Shown piece by piece: positions 58,133 to 64,000 of a stretch of 64,000 nt of DNA. The position numbers were made by a program, and so were the translations under genes. The stretch is taken from assembly GCA_023375675.1 (NCBI GenBank), contig JALQBC010000017.1, positions 496,001-560,000 of the forward strand. The letters run 5' to 3'. Origin of the DNA: Cytospora piceicola. Lineage: Eukaryota; Ascomycota; Sordariomycetes; Diaporthales; Cytosporaceae. The notes beneath the pieces were generated by a model. It saw nothing but the letters and a program-made list of their open reading frames with translations. It made no database searches and was not told where the DNA came from. Position 1 is the stretch's first letter, and every line of letters starts with the position of its first letter.

Positions 58133-58859
58133 ATGGGATCAACTTCGGGCCCTTGCAAGGATTTTCCTGCTCCTGGCCTTCGGGACCCTTTCCGCTACAT
58201 CACTGGACACAATGAAAAGGGCGAGGCGGTCTTCTTGCAGGTAAGAAGGCACAACTCAACACTAAGGGTTAAATATCTCAATCCTCATCGCTAACTCGTG
58301 ACCAGACGGACCACGGGGACCATCGCGACCCCATGCTAGGCGGTGCCGCAGCCCAAAACATCATGTACAGCAGCAGGGGCAACCCAGTCGAGCTCACCGA
58401 CAACGTCGACCTCGACTTCGCCAGGGACAACAAGGTAGGTCATCTCCGAGCTTCGTACGTCAACCAGCGCGCGCCCGCCGCTAACCACGTACCTGCTACC
58501 AGCCCTCCCTTCACATCCCGCACGGCTGCGTCGTGCGGATGATCGACTTCGCCCCCGGCACGGAGTCCAACCTGCACCGCGCCCTCACCCTGGGAATCGG
58601 GACCGTCTGCGAGGGCGAGGTCGAGCTGACGCTGAGTGACGACCGTAGCTACAGGAGGGTCATGGTCCCTGGCGACGTGTCCATCAACCGCGGCGCCATT
58701 CACCGCTGGCGCAACACATCCAGCACGAAGCCGGCGCGTATGCTATTCATCATGCTGGACGTCCAGCCCATTATTGTCAATGGAAAGGCCCTAGAATTTG
58801 ATATGGGACATCTCATGAAGGAGTACTCCGAGTATAAGGAAGGCGAGGGCGATAAATAG
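58133..58859 (+). CDS. Small cupin protein B
   Basis: Three exons (58133-58240, 58306-58434, 58503-58859), 197 aa, all phase 0. It aligns by eye with cupin A over its whole length: FPAPGLRDPFRYITGHNEKG, MYSSRGNPVELTDN, VVRMIDFAPGTESNLHRAL, GTVCEGEVELTL, VPGDVSINRGAIHRWRN, MLFIMLDVQPI and MKEYSEY. Motif 1 again has LHR rather than HxH; motif 2 (PGD and HRWRN) is intact. It has one more intron than cupin A (after VFLQ), so intron gain or loss followed the duplication. Role as for cupin A. Confidence 0.92.
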
Positions 58860-59315
58860 GCTTTAGGTACTCATGTACACATGTTATCAGCTCTGTGGGC
58901 CTTTTATGCCGGGGAAGAAATGGAATTCAGTCATCATGTATTCGCTATTTGGATTGCTGAACAGTGACATTTGTTCACATAAAGATCGACGCAGGTTTCG
59001 AATAACATTGATACTGTTTGTTTTGAACTGAAAAAACAACCAAACTTCAACATGAATCGGTGTCGAGATGTTGTGTACGAGCTTTGTTGTCTAATATGTT
59101 GTACATATACCTCCATGTCCCATTACACCTTTGGTTCTACATATCGTGTTCGACTTCCCCTCGCGCTCCACGAACGCATTAAACTTGGCGCCTTGCCTCC
59201 CCAGGTCTTAGTTTACTTGACCGAGGGCTATCCGAGACGGGGCTCCTTCAAGCCAAGTAAGGCTGAGCTCGATCCATGTTGAGTTTGGGATGCTATGCTC
59301 CCTTGTTTGTTGTCT
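58860..59315. other. Convergent intergenic region
   Basis: Between the 3' ends of cupin B and the MFS exporter. No gene supported. Confidence 0.5.
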
Positions 59316-61505
59316 TCAATAAATCTTCTTGCGCTGCAAGGATAATTCAGTTTGACTTCCTCAGAGTTTGATTATAGAACACTTACACTCAAAAAAAGAG
59401 ACCCGATCAGACCCGGGGCGGAAATTGCCAGCATCAGTATGAACACATTGCGTATCGCAATGGTTACTTGCTGCACTACCTGGCTCTGAACCTCGGGGCT
59501 AAGATTCTGAAAGGTAGGACTGTGTACGCCCGTGGTTAACTGCGTGATCTCGTAAGACGAGAGGCCTGGAAGGATGTGGCCGATCCGTTCCGAGCCAATA
59601 TTCTGGAACAGCGCACCAGCTATGCTGATGACCATGATCTGACCCATTGTTTGTGCTGATTGATCCTAGTCAGATGAAATTCTTCGTAGCATTGCGTAAG
59701 GGTATGCAACCAACCAATAGACATGAAAGCTATGCCATTGCTGAGTTCGGAAACCGGTATAAGGGCTTGAAGCACGGAAAACCCTGCCGTGAAAAACGAA
59801 CCACAGCCCGATCCGAGGAGCACAGTGTATCCATATAGATTTGCTGCCCCAGTTGACGCATTGATCGTGCCTTCAGATATATCAGCCAGTGTCGGGAGTA
59901 TGAGGGAATTAACGAGGAAGAAAAGGATTATCTACTTACTCATAAGTGCGGCGCCCACGAGGATCAAAGCCGTACCCAGAACATACCACGGCATGTAGTA
60001 GCCCAACTTGGGCATCAAGAAGCCATTAAGGACAGAGAAGAAGACCATGCCGCCGAGAAACGGTAGAAGTCGTACACCGGCCATGAGGGAGCCATCACCC
60101 CTGGTGAATTGGAATATTAGAGGGGTGTAATAAAGCGTCGTTACCATGCAGCCGGCGGCCAGGAAAATCGCAAACTGTAGAATGTTGAGCTCCAGGCGCT
60201 TCATCAGGTGGACAGGATACAGCCTGTGCTGTAACGGTACCGTGGGGTGGTAAACGGTGATCAGGATGAAGGCGATGAGCATGACTCCCGACACAGTCCA
60301 GAGGGCGATTTCAGAGCCGCTGGCGAACGGGTAGACGGTACCCCCGAAGGTAAGCCCCATAGTCAAGGCAGCGGTACCACCCAGGAACACGATGATGGCC
60401 AGCCAATCCTGAGTCTTGAGCTTCCTGGCGAACGTGAGGTCCCTGGCTGGGTCGATGTCAGGCAAGCAGAAAACCAAGGCCGGCGCGGTGATGGCCGCGA
60501 CGACCAGGTTGATATAGAATGCCCATCGCCAGGTGGCGCTGCTTTGGGCAAACGCACCACCGATCACAGGCCCAACGACGGAGCCGAGGGACCACGTCGC
60601 AACAACGCCGGAGAGGTAAAGAGGCCGCTCGAGCTTGCTCGTCATCACGGAGATGTAGGTCACTGCGCCTGAATAGCACCCGCATGCGCCGATCCCCTGG
60701 AGGACGCGGCCAATGATGAATGCGTTCATGTTGGGCGCGGCGCCGCAGAGGACGCTGCCCACTTCGAAGATGATCACGAGCGAGAGGAAGAGCCACTTGA
60801 TATTAAAAACACCGTATGCTCGCCCGCTGTTGTTGAGCAGACCGTCAGCGTCAGCTATAACGGGAGAGCCGCGCGTGCAGCGTATGGGACTGGACTGCCG
60901 ACTTACATGGGCAGGACGGTGATGGCCCCTAGAAAGATACCCACTCCTATCCATGGCAGCTTATCAGTCTCGTTAAATGTCTCGATAATGTTGGGCTGGA
61001 TGACTGCGACCTGTGACTCATCAGAGTGGTTCGAGGGGGGGGCCCGGGAAGTCGACGTTTTTGAGATTGTTGCTTACAATCGTGCCATCCAGGGCATAAA
61101 ACAGCACTGTGGAAAGGAGCGATGTATATGCCAAGAACCACTGCGTACAGAATGGGGTCAATCTGGTGTTATTTCGTGGCTACCTAGAAATGATTTACAA
61201 GACCTACGAACCTTGATGCCACGAATGGTCCTCACATCGTCCGGGTCTTCGCGCGGCTTCGTGTTTTGTTCGGCACCGTTCTCAAGGTTGGGCCCAACAA
61301 CATGCGGCGATTGGCCTCGTGGAGCAGTTCGCTCATCGTGGCTCGGAACCATATTCGTAGCCTGCATTGACCGCGTTCCGCTAGAGTCCAGCTCCGCAAC
61401 ACCAGCACTGATAGAGGCGGTTGAATTCAGCGTCCCGGCCGAGTGCGTCCCACCTTGCTCCACCATCTCCGATGCAGATTTTGGCTGATTGTTGAGAGTC
61501 GACAT
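59316..61505 (-). CDS. MFS exporter, DHA2/14-TM drug-efflux type
   Basis: Seven exons (descending): 61505-61212, 61140-61078, 61010-60907, 60826-59940, 59870-59715, 59655-59387, 59333-59316; 596 aa. A ~95-residue hydrophilic N-terminal tail precedes WFLAYTSLLSTVLFYALDGT, VAVIQPNIIETF and LPIGRAYGVFNIKWLF, then GRVLQGIGACGCYSGAV and GPVIGGAFAQSSATWRW, the motif C region typical of antiporters in the fungal aflatoxin-pump-like DHA2 group. The terminal exon is only six codons (RKKIY-stop). Without it the frame would end VSVL after a retained GTAAGT donor. It is probably the export and self-protection pump of the polyketide cluster, in the plasma membrane. Confidence 0.92.
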
Positions 61506-61877
61506 GTTAAGTCGCGCCAGATTTTGTTATCAACTATGGCGGGGGAGGAAAAAAAGGGGGGCGCTGGATATGAAGCAGTGGTTACATGTAGGCGTCCAAA
61601 TATAAAAGTAACGACCAGTCCGGCACGGTCTAAGGCAGTATATCACAACCCAGCATCACAAGCTGAGTTGAAGGGAGTGATCAGCTGGCTGTTACTAGAA
61701 GAAGGAAGAAGGATGTTCAAGCTCGGCTGAGCCACTTATGCAACTGTTTGCCTCAGCCTTTCGTTGAAAAGGTAGGTCCAGGGTTTTTCATAGGTTGAAT
61801 CTATGGGCTGTCGACCATTATGGAAGGCCTGGAGATGTCAATGATGACAATGGAAATGTTGACAACGGTGGCATAGA

Positions 61878-61889
61878 TACCCTAGGGTA
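61878..61889. promoter_or_regulatory. Cluster palindrome copy 5, TACCCTAGGGTA
   Basis: Exact copy about 370 bp upstream of the MFS exporter ATG (61505), the outermost copy on the right. Confidence 0.55.
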
Positions 61890-62853
61890 CCTTGGTAGTT
61901 ACTGTTGCTTACTGTGCTTAGGCACCATGGCTCAGGATGTGTCCGTGTAGCCAAGATACGACATCCCAATGCCAACCTGAACCTGAAAGAATGGATTGGA
62001 AATCAGCGGATGTATTTGTAATGTGGCATTATGCACCGCGCCATCAGCTAATGAGTCAGTCGTAACACACACGTAGGTACTGATAAAATAACCAAAGTAC
62101 AGAAGAAGATAATGCCTTCTCTCTACGAAGCGCCCTGACAACTATGGGGGCACTAACCTGCTTACCTCAGTAAATTGAGCAAAAAGTGACATCCACGGAT
62201 CGATCCTGCGGGTTCGGTGAGGAGAATATGACGCCCCCTGGAAAATAATGGGAATTAGGTGGGCTGCTCAACGGCTACTGCAAGTAAGACCGCCCCACGG
62301 GTTTTTGGCAAGTGCATGGGATTTTTGGGGTTTCTGGGGAAGTCTGCGGAAGTTCGAGACATGTATCTACCTCAATATTTGCCGAAGTAGGTACTTACAA
62401 GGACAAGTGGGCCAGGCCAAATCGGGAAGGCTAGGCGCGGGAACGTGCATGTCCCGGAGCGGGGCTGCGGGGCAGCTGAGGGAGCTAATCTGCAGGTCAG
62501 AAAATGGCTTGCATTAGCGGGTCGCTTGTCATGCAGGTGTAGCTCTATTTCAGATTTTGGGCAACTATGATCAAGAAGCGGAGCAGTGATGGAGTACGGA
62601 TCCGTCACAGCGTGCGGCATCTTTGTTCCAGATCATCATCATCATCAAACACTAGAACAAGGGGATCAGCCATGTGATGAGGAACTGTAACTGTGGGAAA
62701 ATGCACGTGTAACACCAGATTCAGTCTTGGGCAACTATCGAGTAAGCAAGAGCTTACCAATCGACTGGTGCTCCAGCTGCCGCGGCAACTTGTGTACTTC
62801 GGTAAACACGAAACACAAGCAGAATGCCAAATGCGATGATAGAGGAGCAACTG

Positions 62854-62862
62854 GATATATAG
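62854..62862 (+). promoter_or_regulatory. TATA box of SDR-5
   Basis: gatatatag about 140 bp upstream of the ATG at 63002, followed by a C/T- and A-rich leader. Confidence 0.5.
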
Positions 62863-63001
62863 CGGCTGCAATTCGAGGTCATTCAAGACTCAACTCAGCT
62901 TAACCTTCCTTTGATTCTCAACCAGAACTGAACTGAACTTTACGAACGGCTTCACAGCTTCTTCGCATCACCACCCCAGCCAGATCAACCAACATTTCAA
63001 C

Positions 63002-64000
63002 ATGCCTTCCTACGTCATCACCGGTGTTTCCAGGGGAATAGGTGTAAGTCTAACCACGACCACGCTCACGCGCTGTATTGAGAGCCGGTTCTGATTAATG
63101 ACTGGTATTCCTGCGATAGTATGCGTTCCTCAGTCAGTATTCCAGCGACCCAAACAATACCGTTGTCGGAATTGTCCGCCACAAATCTGCCACCGACAAG
63201 AAGGTGTCAGAGGATCCGGCCCTGAAGCAGCGATCCAACATCCACATCTTGGAAGCCGATGTGACGGACTACAACGCTTTGAAGGTAAGGAAGCCAGCTC
63301 AAGTCCGGTAGTTGAGTAAACTGGGCTCACTGAACGTGTTTGACAGAAAGCTGCCGCCGACACCGCCAAGATCACCGGCGGGAGCATCGACTACCTCGTC
63401 GCTAACGCGGGCATCGTGACGATCTTCGATGCTTATGACCCCATCGGAGTGCTGTATGTTTCCTCCCAAGCTGCTTCCCCCCCTTCCCCTCTGACATCCT
63501 CTGTCGAGTGCAATAAAGTCAGGAGCTGATTCGGCGAAAATAAATAGGGGTGAGAAGCCTGAGGAGGTCACTAAAACCCTGAGGGATCTGTTCGAAGTCA
63601 ACGTCATCGCCAATGTCCATCTCTTCAACCTGTTCCTCCCACTGATCCTGAAGGGCAATGCCAAGAAGATTGTCGTCGTTTCCAGCGGCTTCGCTGATCC
63701 GGTCTTCACCAACAAGTACGACGTGACGCCGGGCTCTCTTTACTCAGCCAGCAAGGCGGCCATCAACATGATCATTGCCAAGTATAGCGCTCAGTACAAG
63801 AAGGAAGGCGTCCTTTTCCTGGCCGTCTGCCCGGGAATGGTGGAGGTGGGCCACTACAAGGACGGTATGTGACACTTTGTTTTCCCTTTTGTAACATTGG
63901 AATGCCCGGGCATCGCTGACATTTTGATTCTTCCCACAGCGACCCAGGAGAACCTCCAGGGCTTAGGAGGACTGATGCAAAAGTTCAGCGAGTATGCACC
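63002..64000 (+). CDS. Short-chain dehydrogenase (SDR-5), 3' end outside the window
   Basis: Five exons seen (63002-63043, 63120-63284, 63347-63453, 63548-63864, 63940-beyond 64000), phases consistent; at least 230 aa. It starts MPSYVITGVSRGIG, the nucleotide-binding motif right at the N-terminus, then VVGIVRHKS, LVANAGIV, VVVSSGFAD and the Tyr-Lys pair in LYSASKAAINM, followed by VCPGMVEVGHY. This is the sniffer/carbonyl-reductase-like SDR type common in fungi. It is divergent from the cluster's exporter and may be the cluster's last gene or the first gene outside it. Confidence 0.9.

Larger units (their letters stand above)
61506..63001. other. Divergent intergenic, MFS exporter / SDR-5
   Basis: 1.5 kb between opposite starts. 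It contains palindrome copy 5 and the TATA element of SDR-5. No gene supported. Confidence 0.5.

Overview
The window comes from a filamentous ascomycete (Pezizomycotina, most likely Sordariomycetes). The genes carry many short introns of about 45-90 bp with GT(A/G)NGT donors. They encode typically fungal families: a highly reducing iterative polyketide synthase, a Zn2Cys6 regulator, a PTH11-like rhodopsin-fold protein, GH131 and an F-box protein. The first 7.3 kb has the signature of repeat-induced point mutation (RIP). All gene models below were assembled by hand from splice signals, reading-phase continuity and family conservation; no database was searched.

Layout. 1-7320: AT-rich, stop-riddled RIP-mutated repeat DNA with several tandem arrays and a long (TAA)n tract. 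7.3-16 kb: a GH131 glucanase, an intron-containing tRNA-Ser(GCU), a small pogo/Fot1-like MITE that supplies the stop codon of an F-box gene, and an RNase III-fold protein. 16.7-25.5 kb: a possible small catabolic group made of a Zn2Cys6 regulator, an amidohydrolase, a Dal5-type MFS permease and an aldehyde dehydrogenase. 25.5-30.9 kb: mostly intergenic, with one 7-TM rhodopsin-like protein.

30.9-61.5 kb is a biosynthetic gene cluster: an FMO/Baeyer-Villiger-like flavoprotein (11 exons), a 2465-aa HR-PKS (KS-AT-DH-vestigial MT-ER-KR-ACP, no release domain), four SDRs, a berberine-bridge-type FAD oxidase, a membrane-tethered cupin, a divergent pair of paralogous small cupins, and a 14-TM-type MFS exporter. 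A fifth SDR runs off the right edge. An HR-PKS without a release domain plus several SDRs, cupins and a BBE-type oxidase is the gene set of the fungal salicylaldehyde/salicyl-alcohol pathways (sordarial, trichoxide, flavoglaucin, pyriculol). I infer an alkyl-salicylaldehyde-type or related product; no P450 was seen, and a Baeyer-Villiger-like flavoenzyme is present.

The most unexpected signal is a perfect 12-bp palindrome, TACCCTAGGGTA, found five times. All copies lie between 33.6 and 61.9 kb, inside or at the edges of the cluster's intergenic DNA, and none was seen elsewhere in the window.
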